Source: Larix kaempferi (Eukaryota; Streptophyta; Pinopsida; Pinales; Pinaceae). Taken from it: a stretch of 64,000 bases of DNA. A model generated the notes under the pieces. That model had not been told where the DNA came from, made no database searches, and was given only the letters and a program-made list of their open reading frames with translations. The stretch's first letter is position 1, and the number at the start of each line of letters is the position of its first letter. This document shows positions 1-10,028 of this stretch, one piece after another. The stretch spans positions 12,491,501 to 12,555,500 of the forward strand of contig BSBM01000007.1 of assembly GCA_027924585.1 (NCBI GenBank), in the 5' to 3' direction. Both the position numbers and the translations under genes were made by a program.

Positions 1-480
1 ACTGCGCTGGATGTGAAGGGCGAGGAAGTACTTAGCGCGTCGACGCAAGGAATAGTTTCCTTCTGCGTTAGAGAGGGGAATCTGCGCAGTGGGCCTGTCG
101 AGGAAGGAATCCGCGCAGCCACGCCGAGCGGCTTGCGGGAAAGTCCGACCGCCGATACCTGAGGAACTGAAGAGGAAGAGCAATCTCCGCGTCACCACGG
201 TTAAGGAAACTTGATTCCCTAACCCCCCCATAGCCACTTCGGGTGAGACCTCGAGCTGCTGCGCAGCTCGTTGCTACTTCTTCGGTACTTAATACTTATA
301 GCTATCATGGGACCTTTCCAACTCACTCAAACAGTCGCAAAGATAATACAAGAGTCTCGCATACACAGATAATGAACTCTAAACAGTTATCATTCACGCA
401 AACATTATAACAGGAAGACATATGTGAAGCTCATCTCCTCGAAGAAAACCACGTCCACAGGAGTTTATATTAACCAGAAA
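1..480 (+). repeat. LTR 3'-part fragment (gypsy type), left edge of window
   Basis: No gene is visible. Bases 205-250 carry the block found near the 3' end of most other gypsy-type LTRs here: GGAAAC, then TTCC, a run of seven C, then a CACTTCGGGTGAGAC segment. Its orientation is plus. Directly after it, at 251-269, is a perfect GC-rich inverted repeat (CGAGCTG, 5-base loop, CAGCTCG). The LTR start would lie left of the window and I cannot place its 3' end exactly; 480 is a guess. It could be the 5' LTR of a defective element or a solo LTR inside element A. Confidence 0.45.
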
Positions 481-1309
481 ACCATAGAGTTATACAATAT
501 GCTGCGCACACAGCTGCAGCCTTAGATCTTTACAGGAAACTCCACGCACACAGCTGGGAGCCCTTCTCTTCACTAGTCTCTTCTCTATAGAGATTACAAA
601 GGCACAGACGTCACACAGACTGTCTGGCAACTCAGGGATTAGCTCCTCGGCTATCCGATTCTACTCTAGTTCTACACACAGTAGAAACATACCAAAGGAC
701 AATCAACACATGATCTATCCTCAAGAGTATCTAACTCTTACTTGCTAACTTTTTCTACTTCCAACTAACCAACTAACATTTATCCATTACAATTGTTCAT
801 ATATATAGGTGGCCATGGCGGTCGCACCTTTACAAGACTGTGGGCCTTTCCCAATAGTGATTCCCAAAAACCCTAACCACGCACATGGCTAGGTGTACTG
901 TAGGCGCCGCTTGCAGTCACGTCGCCGCTTCCTGCAGGCTCCATGAATTCCGACGCAGATTGTGGGTATGGGCGATTGTCCTTCGCCTTCAATGCTCTGG
1001 TCCGTTGCTCCTCCTTGATCCGAGCAACCATAACTTCTGTACTAAGCCTTTAAATGAGGGTAGCTGAGCCCTCTACTCCATCGCCTTATTTATTATGGTA
1101 GCTGAGCCACCTTCATTCTTCGATGACGTGCGCACGAGCTCCGCGATTTCCGGTCCATGATCTTTGCTGAGCTTGTCCATTTGGCACCGTACTGCGCACC
1201 GTCTCCTTCTTGCCCAAAACTTAGTGCTTGTCCCAAAATTAGCACTTTCCTTTCATACTTGTGTTTTCCCCAAAATTCGCAGCTTTACCGCAGCTACGAC
1301 CTAGGCTCC
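481..1309. other. No gene seen; LTR-like/unassigned sequence
   Basis: Short open frames here have no recognisable domain and no homologue elsewhere in the window. A palindromic TATA-like segment (CATATATATAGG, about 799-810) is followed by text resembling the TATA region of element D LTRs read on the same strand, so part may be LTR-derived. The phrase GTAGCTGAGCC occurs twice, about 50 bp apart (near 1061 and 1099). From about 1310 the sequence becomes the RNase H of element A. Confidence 0.35.
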
Positions 1310-1650
1310 AACATTGTCCCTTGCTGTTCTCTTTTCCATATAGAAATTGCGACATTACATTCTCCTAATTCATACTACAGTTGTTGCCGACTCCAACCCC
1401 ATGGTCTACCTCTTAACCCGTCAACTTCTCTAAGGCCACGTTGCTAAATGGGTAATTATCCTACAAGAGTATGACCTGACTTTCACAACCCCTAAGAGCA
1501 CTAAATCCCTTGCGCTTGCCCAGCTCATAACCGACCTACCATCCCTTTTTCCATCACCACCAATCCCCACTGAGTTGCCTGATGACCATTTATTTATCAT
1601 CTTGTTAGATGACCCGTGGTATGGTGACATTTTGATATACCTCCGCACGC
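1310..1650 (+). pseudogene. Element A: RNase H (gypsy) C-terminal part, degraded
   Basis: This is the last third of the retroelement RNase H domain that follows reverse transcriptase in Ty3/gypsy pol. The frame reads LSLAVLFSI, stop, KLRHYILL, then NPMVYLLTR and KWVIILQEYDLTF, ending LALAQLITDLP. These match the conserved KLRHY-LL, NP-KYLL-R and EYD features of plant gypsy RNase H. Two in-frame stops (near 1342 and 1435) kill it. The polymerase and the RNase H active-site half are absent; they are either left of the window or were lost to the sequence at 1-1309. Integrase follows in the same orientation. Confidence 0.7.
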
Positions 1651-2861
1651 ATAAGTTTTGACCCGAAATCGATCGTGATGGACGCCACCATATCCATCAC
1701 CATGCCTTCCGGTACCTCTTCTTGGGCAATGTCCTCTACCGGCGCGGTGTCGACACTATCCTCTAGCGTTGTTTCACACGAGATGAAGCAGAGCAAGTTC
1801 TCAATGACTATCATAGTGGCGCCTGCGGTGGACATTTTTTTGGGATGGCCACAACCCAAAAAGTAATCCGTTCTGGATACTTCTGGCCGACACTATTCAG
1901 TGACTGCATCACAACGGTCAAACATTGTCGTAATTGCCAGCTCTTTGCCCCTAAGGCCCGAACACCATCCGCCCCACTCCACCTGGTCGTCACCATTGGC
2001 CCGTTTTACAGATGGGACATTGACTTCATGGAGTGTAATCCCTCATCCACCAACAGTCATAAGTACATCATCGTTGCCGTCGACTACTTCACCAAATGGG
2101 TTGAAGCTATGCCTACCTTTAACTGCAAAGCCGACACTACTGCCCGTTTCTTTTTTAACCATGTCATCACAGGATTCGAGGTCCCTAAATAGCTTGTCTC
2201 CGATCATGGCTCACATTTTGAAGATGCTATTTGGCGTGATTTGTCAACTCTCCTTAAATTCAAACATCAGTATGCCTCTGCTTATTACCCCCAAGGGAAC
2301 GGCCAAGTCGAGGCCATGAACAAAATTTTGAAAACAATCCTCCAACGAACTGTTGATCGACATAAGTCCAATTGGCATCACATGCTTTTCCCCACATTAT
2401 GGGCTTACCACACATCAACTAAGACCGCCATCGATCTTACCCCTTTTCACTTAGTTCATGGTGTCGAATATGTCCTCCCCATCAAATGTCAAGTCCCTGC
2501 CCTACACATTTCCATTAAACTTCTCCCAGACACCTCACCACTTGAACAATGTTTATTGTTATTAGAGCAAGCTGACGAGGACCGTCGTGCAACCCTCCAA
2601 ACCATTGAGGCCACCAAGAGCCGCTCCAAAGCTAGTTATGACAAACACGTCCACCCACGAGCTTTCCGTGGAGGAGATCTAGTACTCATTTACGACCAAG
2701 CTCACAAAAAGATAGGTAAGGGGAAGTTTGAATCCATGTGGAAAGGCCCATACATATTACATACTTGCCTTGGACATGGGGCATATATCCTAACCAATTC
2801 AGAAGGCCATCCCTTGTGCAACCCCTGTAATGGGTTGTATCTCAACCATTTTTACCCTTAA
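1651..2861 (+). pseudogene. Element A: integrase (Ty3/gypsy), nearly complete but interrupted
   Basis: Gypsy integrase, which joins the cDNA ends to host DNA. The N-terminal zinc module is visible as H (YHSG), H (GGHFF), then C-x2-C in KHCRNCQLF. The DDE core is complete: Asp in RWDIDFME, Asp in VSDHGSHF, Glu in GNGQVEAMNKIL. The chromatin-side C-terminal region ends with a GPY-like module (WKGPYILHT) and stops after LNHFYP at 2861. Stops at about 1764 and 2190 interrupt it, so the copy is dead. The stop at 2190 sits just before the second catalytic Asp. Fit to the Tat lineage rests on the RNase H ORF immediately downstream. Confidence 0.88.
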
Positions 2862-2965
2862 CAATCCTTTGGACCCATTAGTCCATGTTGTACAGTTTGA
2901 TTTATTTCATTGTTTTCCACTTTTTTCTGCAACCTTACATTCATCATTTTCCTGCATGATAATAG

Positions 2966-3394
2966 ATGAGCCATTTCCAACCTTATTACATTGGCTTCGT
3001 CGACGGAGCAAGTCGTTGGTCTCCAAACCTGGCCTCCATAGCTTGGGTCTTATATTCCCCTTCACACGAGTTGATTCACCTTGACGGAATGTGTATAGGT
3101 ACTGCTACCAATAACCAGGATGAATATGATGTTATGACCGGTCTCTTGATGACTGCCCTTCAGATGGGTATATGCCACCTTCGTGTGTTCCTTAACTCCC
3201 AGCTTCTTGTCTCCCAGCTCAACAACTGTTACCAGGTATGTGATCCTTGCCTCTTTAGAAAATTCTTGCGCACAAAACAACTTAGCCGACAGTTTGAATC
3301 CATCATATTCACCCATGTCCTAAGAGCTCAAAAAAGTGTCATAGATCAAATGGCTAACAACATCCTAGACTGGCATATCAATCACACCATGTAA
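2966..3394 (+). CDS. Element A: stand-alone archaeal-type RNase H (aRNH) ORF after integrase
   Basis: An intact 142-codon ORF with an ATG start at 2966, 105 bp after the integrase stop and in its own reading unit. It reads as a second RNase H of the archaeal/plant type: GFVDGAS supplies the first acidic residue, NNQDEYDVMTGL the Glu helix, NSQLLVSQLNN the third segment, and DQMANN the C-terminal segment. In active family members the third segment begins with Asp (DSQL); here it is Asn, so the protein is probably inactive. The final Asp of the N-x-x-AD signature is also Asn. Extra aRNH domains are known in plant Tat-lineage gypsy elements. The assignment is by motif order and has not been tested by a search. 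Confidence 0.72.
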   Translation: MSHFQPYYIGFVDGASRWSPNLASIAWVLYSPSHELIHLDGMCIGTATNNQDEYDVMTGLLMTALQMGICHLRVFLNSQLLVSQLNNCYQVCDPCLFRKFLRTKQLSRQFESIIFTHVLRAQKSVIDQMANNILDWHINHTM

Positions 3395-3742
3395 ACCATT
3401 CACCATGCATCATTTTCACAACATGTACATATATCAAAAAATATAAAAATCCCAAAAAGACTGCATCTACAATAGGGCATCCACATGCCTACTACAACAC
3501 ATCATTTGCATCCACGTGCAATAACCAACACAAAACAATAAACATGCATCCACATGCGTAAAAAAATAATCACCGTAAAATGCATCCATGTGCATATATA
3601 TATATATATCATCGATATACAAATGTCATAAGTGCCCCAACACTCAGCTATACAAAAAATATACATCAAGGAGCCCCAACAGCATCCTCATCATAAATAC
3701 ATGTCGTATATACAAAAAATCAGGGGCAATCCCCAGAACCCC
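3395..3742. repeat. Non-coding stretch with TGCATCCACATGC-type repeats and an AT microsatellite
   Basis: Between the aRNH stop and the end of the antisense gene there is A/C-rich sequence. The phrase GCATCCACATGC or close variants (ACGTGC, ATGTGC) recurs at about 3478, 3510, 3545 and 3581. An alternating AT run of about 18 bases lies at 3593-3610. No coding signal. Confidence 0.6.
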
Positions 3743-5209
3743 CTAATGAGAGTCATATCCCCCTTCTGAGTCCTCATCACCCCCCACCGCAGTCGCCTCT
3801 GCTGTAGACTCATCCTCTGCTTTCTCCTCCTCTAAATCCTCCTCATCCCCCTCTCGGTCTCGAGCCCTCCTCTCCTTGGCCAGCACCACCACCCGCATCA
3901 AAATTGCCTGCCAGTCCCGTGGAGCATCATATCAGGCTTCGATCACTCGATGATCCAACTCCCGCCACCCCTCATCGGTAACCCCCGCTAGTAGCTGATC
4001 CAGAGTCACCCGCAGGGACTCCAAAGTCCCGTCAGCATCCTGCCATCGCACCTCCCCATGGTCTAGCAAGGCTAGCACTGCTATGCAACCCCAACAGTCC
4101 CTGTACCCCTATGGTGGGCTAGGTCCCACATCTGCATCAAACCACATCATAAATAGTCAGAATCCTCCTCTATCTCTAGCAACAGATCTAACATAAAACC
4201 AATAATCACAAAGCTAGATACATACCATCTGGACCCCAAACCTTCCCAGGAGGTCATGACACCTCCAAATCTCCCTGGTAGTCCATCTCACGGTATGGGT
4301 AGTCATCAAGAACCACCGGCATCTGTAGCCATTGCATGTAGAGCTCCCCCATAAAATACCACCCTACCTCTCCACCACCCCACCGGCACATCATCTGACT
4401 CCACTGCACCATCTGTGGTTGCCTCAGCCCCCCATCCCATATCGGCACCCACAGTTGTAACGTCGGAACCCACTCCATGAAGAAACGCACAAGAACTACC
4501 AATAGTAGAACTCTCCTCCCGATATCTTCACCTTGCTCAGCTCTCGCTAAACACAGGTGAGGAACATCTGTCCCCAAGCAAAGAAGGTACCCTGTATCAC
4601 CCGCTCTACTAGCAGCATCTGTCCCCCCGACACTCAGTGGGGCGCCTGTGACCCTAGTACTCGAACCACACACGCTGCGATGGCTTGGATCAACGGCTCC
4701 TGGAGGTCGCAGTCTAGAAGTGCATTCTTATGCACTTCTGCCATGGGGAAGTAGTATTGGTCCAACATCTCCTCCATATCAACATCCGTGGACCACCGTG
4801 GTTGGGTATCTTCCACCCTACCCAAACAAGGCAGCCCCATCAGAAAGTAAACATCCGCTAGGGTAAGATCCAATCTCTCCCCTTGCACCATGAATGCCTC
4901 CCTCCTAGGCTCCCAGAATCCCACCAACCTGTTCAACAACAAATTTGTTGAATGCATCATCGGCACCTGTGCAAACTTTAGTAGCCCGCACAACCCCAAA
5001 GTCCCCCGGACGTGTCGATCATGCCATATGTACTCCATGAGATCACCAAGCATCTCGCCATCTCGCCATCTTACTCTCAGCATCTTTTCAATCACACAAT
5101 GAAAACTAATTAGAATATCCTCAAATAAACTATCATCCCCCCCAGAACAATATCCCAACAAACTCCACAATCGTGCTCTAGATTGCGGCTGTAGGGTCCA
5201 CAGTCGAGG
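3743..5209 (-). pseudogene. Element A: antisense plant mobile domain (PMD)-like gene, two exons
   Basis: Read on the minus strand, opposite to element A pol. Exon 1 (about 5209 to 4226) has the PMD hallmark run: a tryptophan (FWEPRREAF), GE-x-LDLTLADVYFLMGLPCLG, and downstream AACVVRVLGS then SGGQMLLVER and FAWGQMF. Exon 2 (4131 to 3743) reads GYRDCWGCIAVLALLDHGE, then WQAILMRVVVLAKERRARD, and finishes with a strongly acidic tail ending GGYDSH and a TAG stop at 3743. The exons join in frame across a GT...AG intron at 4225-4132. Stops (near 4636) and a frameshift near 4510 break exon 1. No convincing ATG begins the frame; it is open from about 5209. PMD-like antisense ORFs are known between integrase and 3' LTR in some plant Tat elements. 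Confidence 0.72.
4132..4225 (-). other. Predicted 94-nt intron in the antisense PMD gene
   Basis: On the minus strand the donor is GTATGT immediately after TGGGGTCCAGATG, and the acceptor is TTTGATGCAG before ATGTGGGACC. Removing these 94 bases restores the frame from VWGPD into VGPSPP and GYRDCWG, continuing about 128 codons to the stop with only two internal stops. The intron itself is T-rich near the acceptor. The call rests on splice consensus and frame continuity only. Confidence 0.65.
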
Positions 5210-5384
5210 TCATGGATCATGGCTATCGAGGCCACAGTCTCTATCACGGATCGTGGCTGCCAAGACCATAGTCACGATCAAGGATCGCGACTGTCAAGGC
5301 AATAGTCATGATTGTAGATCGTGGCTGTCGAGGCCACAGTCATTTTCATGGACCACGGCTATGGGGGCCACCACCACGATTCAT
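5180..5384. repeat. 34-bp tandem array, six units
   Basis: Units begin at 5180, 5214, 5248, 5282, 5316 and 5350, each close to GGATCGTGGCTGTCGAGG followed by CCACAGTCACGATCA. Each unit holds an imperfect inverted repeat (GATCGTG with CACGATC). The first unit overlaps the open 5' end of the antisense PMD frame, and the others lie just upstream of it on the minus strand, in its likely leader or promoter. Confidence 0.75.
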
Positions 5385-5631
5385 GGTCATGGCCATTGCC
5401 TAGAAACCCATGGTCCACGCCCCTAGTAATTGGTACCATGCCCCTAAGGACCCACTACTCGCCTAAATCGAGATAAAATTAAAAGGTACAAGCTCAGTGA
5501 AATACCTACAACTTTTGGAAACAAAATCGACCAGTCGGACTACTCGCAAATGCCAAATCAGCTCTGGCTCACTACACTCTTCTATCAAAGTCAACCGTAC
5601 AAATGACACATGGCACTATGGGTCCACTTAC

Positions 5632-5640
5632 TATTTATAG
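5632..5640 (-). promoter_or_regulatory. TATA-box candidate for the antisense PMD gene
   Basis: The minus strand reads CTATAAATA here, about 430 bp upstream of the open frame of the antisense gene, with the 34-bp array in between. Position and orientation suit an internal antisense promoter. No transcription evidence exists in the sequence. Confidence 0.35.
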
Positions 5641-6422
5641 ACAATTGACCAGTTCTTGATTTGGCCATTCCGGATCCATACAGAATCCATTTTCCTAACC
5701 GTTTCTACCACTAGAATCAGGACAACGAGACCCTCATTGTGGTTGAGTCAGTTTACCGTTTTACCCAGACCCTTTTTTGGGGATTATTTTTTAAGCAACC
5801 TTCATCACCTCGGTTTACGTGCCATATCGATCGTTATCCCTTTTTTGACATTCTTTATATCATCGGATTCAATTTTCTGTGCTCTTGACGATGCTTGAGA
5901 TCATTTCTCATGCACCACATCGAACGCCATCACTTTACAAGCATATCCATGAGCCCTCTGCTCCATTCATACTGCAATTATTTTGTTATTTTGCGGCCAT
6001 TCATCATCCCACAAGGAGGCCCCACCAGTGTTCTGCCCCCAACCCTCATTCTTGGTGCTCATTGATGTCATTTGACTGAACACTTCCTCCTTGCTTGACC
6101 ATTCCTTTTGTTCAGTATAATTTTATCCCTTTTTTCGGGTCGGACAAGTCCTTTACTAAAAAGGCACTTAGGGATTTTTTGTTAAGCTCTTTTCTGACTC
6201 CTGAAACAATGAAAAGATCGCCGAACAATATTGCTTTCTTTCATGCTCGTTAAAGTACCTGAAAGGGTGTCTATCTAGTATAAGTTTAACCCTTTACCTA
6301 ACTTGGTAGACTAATTATGAAAAAGGAATACTCTAGTCACACCGGCTATAAGAGTTCTTCATTGCATCCTTTTATGCTTTTTTGGGCCTTGGATACTAAC
6401 ACACGAAAAAGAACCCCCCTTG
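5641..6422. other. No gene seen (element A 3' non-coding region)
   Basis: T/C-rich sequence with short random ORFs. I see no domain, homologue or repeat apart from scattered T runs. It belongs to the long untranslated region of element A between the antisense gene and the 3' LTR. Confidence 0.5.
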
Positions 6423-6737
6423 GAGTCTTCTTATTGCTTTCAAACTCTCTAAAATTGAAAGCAACCACGAGCATGCACCATCCTGGGCTCATAAAAATCC
6501 ACATGACGGTACCATTCCATTATTTCAGAGTCTTCTTATTGCTTTCAGACTCTCTAAAATTGAAAGCAACCATGAGCATGCACCATCCTGGGCTCGTAAA
6601 AATCCACACGACGGTACAATTCCATTATTTTAGAGTCTTCTTATCGCTTTCAGACTCCTTAAAATTGAAAGCAATCATGAGAATGAACTGTCCTGGGCTC
6701 GTATAAATCCACATGACCGTACCATTTTGAGCACACT
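6423..6737. repeat. 105-bp tandem repeat, three units
   Basis: Units start at 6423, 6528 and 6633 with GAGTCTTCTTATTGCTTTCA, and each continues through a segment with CATCCTGGGCTCGTAAAAATC. The first two are closer to each other than to the third. The open frame across the array simply reflects the period being a multiple of three. Confidence 0.85.
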
Positions 6738-7969
6738 TCTATCCCTTCTTCCAGCTCCTTAGACCATGAAGAAGGCCCCACCAGTGGCTCTCGGCACTAT
6801 GACCAATCATATCAGTAGCACCCCCAATAAGGTCTCCTTTGTTCAGAGTATTCTACGATATACCACCCTCAAAGTCTCCTGTCATCCTATACCAACTTGA
6901 GTATCCCTCATTACAGTCATAATCCTTGGTCCCTCAAAAGCTATGATCCTCTTTCCCCAATTCAGTGTCATATGTTTCTCGACCACCCCCGCCATCATAC
7001 TCTGAACAAAGGAAGTTTGCATCCCCCCACCCCATGACCCATGTTTCCTACCCTCCCAGTATGTTAGTTACACATGCAGTCCTATCACCTCTTGTTTATC
7101 CATCTCATTCTCCTATCAAGGAAACATCATTGCCTTACTAGTTGCAGGTCTCCCTCAGTTGACACCAACCCATCTATTCCATAGGATAGACCCAGAGGTC
7201 CCTGTGCCTTGGACTCATCACCATCCGTGGTGAGTTCCTATGGACCATTTTGAGTGGAGTCCTCAGTGCCTCTCCGAATGGTTGTTTCTCACATGCTCGA
7301 CTTCAACACCTTGATCACATTGTCGAGATTCGTGTAGGGTATACATCCCTTCATTTATTGGTCAAAGGCCTTGGATTTCCCCTAGCTCTAGCACATTGTT
7401 GAGTCACTTTGGAACACCCAGCTATATGTTCCCGTGGATATCCGGGTTGCGCTGGCGATAGTATTCAGAAGCCATCCATTCGTATGCTTACTTGAGTACC
7501 TAGTTCAGCTACAATCCAGTGTACCATTGAGGTTATGATTCTCGGTTATCGTCTCCACCCTATTATTGGATATCTTCAGATCCAACAGCTCATCAGTTCC
7601 TCTCGTACCACACTCAGCAACACTATATCAGTTCTTTAGATTCAATATGGTCTGACTAGGAGTATGTCCCAGATTTGTGTTCCCTGTGGACCATTATGAT
7701 GTACATAACATTTTTTCATGTATTTGTTCAGATCCCCCTTTTTAGGATTCATTGTTATTTATATATCTTGATACGAGCATGGGTATGCCCGCCTCGTCCA
7801 TCTATTAAGATTATTCCTCATTCAGGTCATGTATTTTTAGTTTTTGCAATTTGTACAGGACCATTGTTCCGAGCTCTAATTCATTTCTTCTCTTCTCCAC
7901 ACACCAGGAAAACCATACAAGACCTATGATGTCTATCGGCCATACGATGAGCTCTTGCCCTCACACGTC
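6738..7969. other. No gene seen (element A 3' non-coding region)
   Basis: About 1.2 kb without any recognisable coding domain on either strand. Composition is even, with many stops in all frames. It ends at a purine tract (CAGGGGGAAATC, about 7969-7980) that could be the polypurine tract of element A. Confidence 0.5.
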
Positions 7970-7980
7970 AGGGGGAAATC

Positions 7981-8745
7981 TATTAACACCCAAAAAATGC
8001 TCACCACCTCATATCCCTCAGTACATGAGTCATTTGTCTATTTTTCCCACCATCTTTGCCTCCAAAACCTCAAAAAACCATTAATTGGTCACCAAAAAAC
8101 CCCTTTTTCACCCTCCAAATGATTAAATCTCCTCAAAACATGGCAAAAACCCTCTAAAAAGGCCCTAAATTCCCAAAAATCAAATAAAAGGGAATAAAAA
8201 ATATAAAAAAGAGGAAAAAGAGGGAAAAGGGAAGCAAAAACCCTAAAACAAGTGACCTAAACCATATGGTGCCAAAAACCATGGGTCAAACACTCTACCA
8301 CTAGAAACAATATAAATAGGTGATGGAGGCTCCCCATTTCACATCCACAATCTATCCTATCCTCATGCTACCAAAATCACTTGTGAAACCCAAGCTCACC
8401 ATTTCAGCTAGTTTTCCCATTTGAGTGCCCCTTTTGGCCCATCATCCAAACACCTTGGAGAAGCAGAAGGAACCCATTGGATCACGGAAGCATCCCTCCT
8501 GGACTACTGCAAGAGCTCCACCAACCTCCACATTTGAGGTAAATGTAACTTTAGTGATATCATAATACAAAAGAAAAATTTCCATTATATTATTGTTATC
8601 TTTTTATTTCTGTTGATGCACATGTTAGCTTAGATTTTATACTGTTTTACTGTTTTACTTCACTGTTTATTGAACTGCTACTAAGGAGGCCATTCTCCTT
8701 AGTAGGTGCTCATTTGCACAAGCTAGGGTGAAAACCCTAGCTACA
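7981..8745 (+). repeat. Element A: probable 3' LTR
   Basis: Starts directly after the purine-rich AGGGGGAAA with TATTAACAC (a decayed TGTTAACAC?) and ends near AACCCTAGCTACA, next to LTR-X. A good TATA box (TATAAATA, 8311-8318) lies about 330 bp in, followed by the C-rich sequence expected at a transcription start. A near-perfect inverted repeat (AGCTAGGGTG, AAAACCCTAGCT) lies at 8721-8742 at its end. The matching 5' LTR would be outside the window, so the borders are inferred. Confidence 0.45.
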
Positions 8746-9087
8746 CTTGTTGTTGCCTTCTACCCATGGCTTAGCCTCTAACTTTTTTCACCACTCTATC
8801 TGATATGTCGGTTTCCTTTATCTCCACTCTGCTTCTTACCCAACTGCCGGGAATCCTTGAGTCGCTTACTCAAATCAGGTCGCTTTCACAACTCGACCTT
8901 CCCTTATACTCTTTACCCAAAATACTTGTTGCGCTAGTGCTATGCATCAACATTACTTCGCATCTCTGACTACGCAATCCGAACTGCGCACTCCACAAAA
9001 CTGTGCCATCTGACTTCGCAGCCCGAACTGCGTACTTGCCAAAACTGTACTTCTTCAAAAGTGTGCCAACTTGGGTCACACCCAACA
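8746..9087 (-). repeat. LTR-X: 5' portion of an element-C-type LTR, truncated
   Basis: On the minus strand it begins TGTTGGGTGTGACCCAAG at 9087 and follows the first part of the element C LTR: TGTTGGACTTGGCCCAAG, then the shared AGAAG-ACAGTTTTGG segment, the GGTCGAG-TGTGAAAG segment and GATTCC. The match fades at about 8746, where the element A LTR ends, which suggests element A inserted into it. It differs from the own LTR of element B at 49108-49930, so it is foreign to B. It breaks the B integrase after the residues MVLL. Confidence 0.65.
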
Positions 9088-10028
9088 AGAGAACCATGTT
9101 TCTGCGCTGGAAGTGCTTTTCCTTTACATGGAGATAATGACATGATTTATGTCGGTCCTTTTCTACCCGTTTATGAAATCCTGCGATGAAGTGATCATCT
9201 TCCAGCTGTAACAGCTATGCCAATATTTCTTCAATGGCTCCGTCGTCACTCATTCCTATTTCTTCTACATTGCGCAGACTAGGGACAATGTATTCCATCA
9301 ACATCACCGCTTCCTGTCTGTTTACTAGATTGAAAAGAGTGTGGGCTATCAACCTTTTGCATGTCATTCTATAGGCCCATAGTATTGCTGGAACCTTCAA
9401 GTCCCAATCGTCATAGTTTGTATATCTTGTTCAGTGCCTCAATTGTGCCATTCTCCTGTGGGTGATATGGGGTACTCCTTCGATGCTGAATTTGAAATTC
9501 CTCCATCATGGATCTGATGGTTTGATTGACAAAATGTGTGCCTTGATCGCTCATCAATATCTTTGGACACCCGAATCTAGTGACCACATTGTCGAAGAGA
9601 AACCCCGTTGCTGTCGTAGCTGTGCAATCCTTTACCGGTGTTGCTTCAGTCCATCTGGTCAAGTAGTTAGTCGTAGTAATAATGTATCTCACACCTGTTC
9701 TTCTTCCTGGTGGGTTAATGGGACCCACAAAATCTACTTCCCACTTATCGAACGCTTGTAACGTCAACTGTGGTACTAGTGGCATTTCATCCCTTCACGA
9801 TGGTTTCCTTGTCCTTTGACATACATTGCAGATCTTAGCATATTTTACTGTGTTGGCATGAACTGTTGGCCACCATAATCCTGAGTATCTTTCTAGATGT
9901 TGTGCGCCCTCCATAATGGCCTCTTGCGATCCCATCGTGAGATTCCTCCAATACTCTTTCTTATTCATGTGGAAGGACGCATCGACGAAGGACTTCATAT
10001 GGTCCCATCTTGTAGAGTTGTCCTGCAA
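9088..10028 (-). pseudogene. Element B: integrase, 3'-truncated
   Basis: Gypsy integrase on the minus strand. From the N-terminal side it reads LWWPTVHANT, then C-x2-C in KICNVCQRT, then the core: FDKWEVDFVGPINPP (first Asp), [10 protein letters not shown] (second Asp), ENGTIEALNKI (Glu). The frame shifts after the Glu helix (near 9412) and continues through ILWAYRMTCKRL, with more shifts, to KEKHFQRRNMVLL at 9088, where LTR-X begins. The C-terminal GPY module seen in elements C and D (HWLGPY, HWLGLY) is missing. Stops and shifts make it non-functional. Confidence 0.85.

Noticed and set aside
885-1447. Two plus-strand ORFs as small genes
   Set aside because: The second overlaps, in another frame, the start of the RNase H homology; the first has no domain and low-complexity composition.
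8270-8560. Promoter and first exon of a host gene (good TATA, C-rich start, GAGGTAAATG donor-like site)
   Set aside because: No coding frame follows, and the block is bounded by a purine tract and the LTR-X junction, so it is better explained as the LTR of element A.
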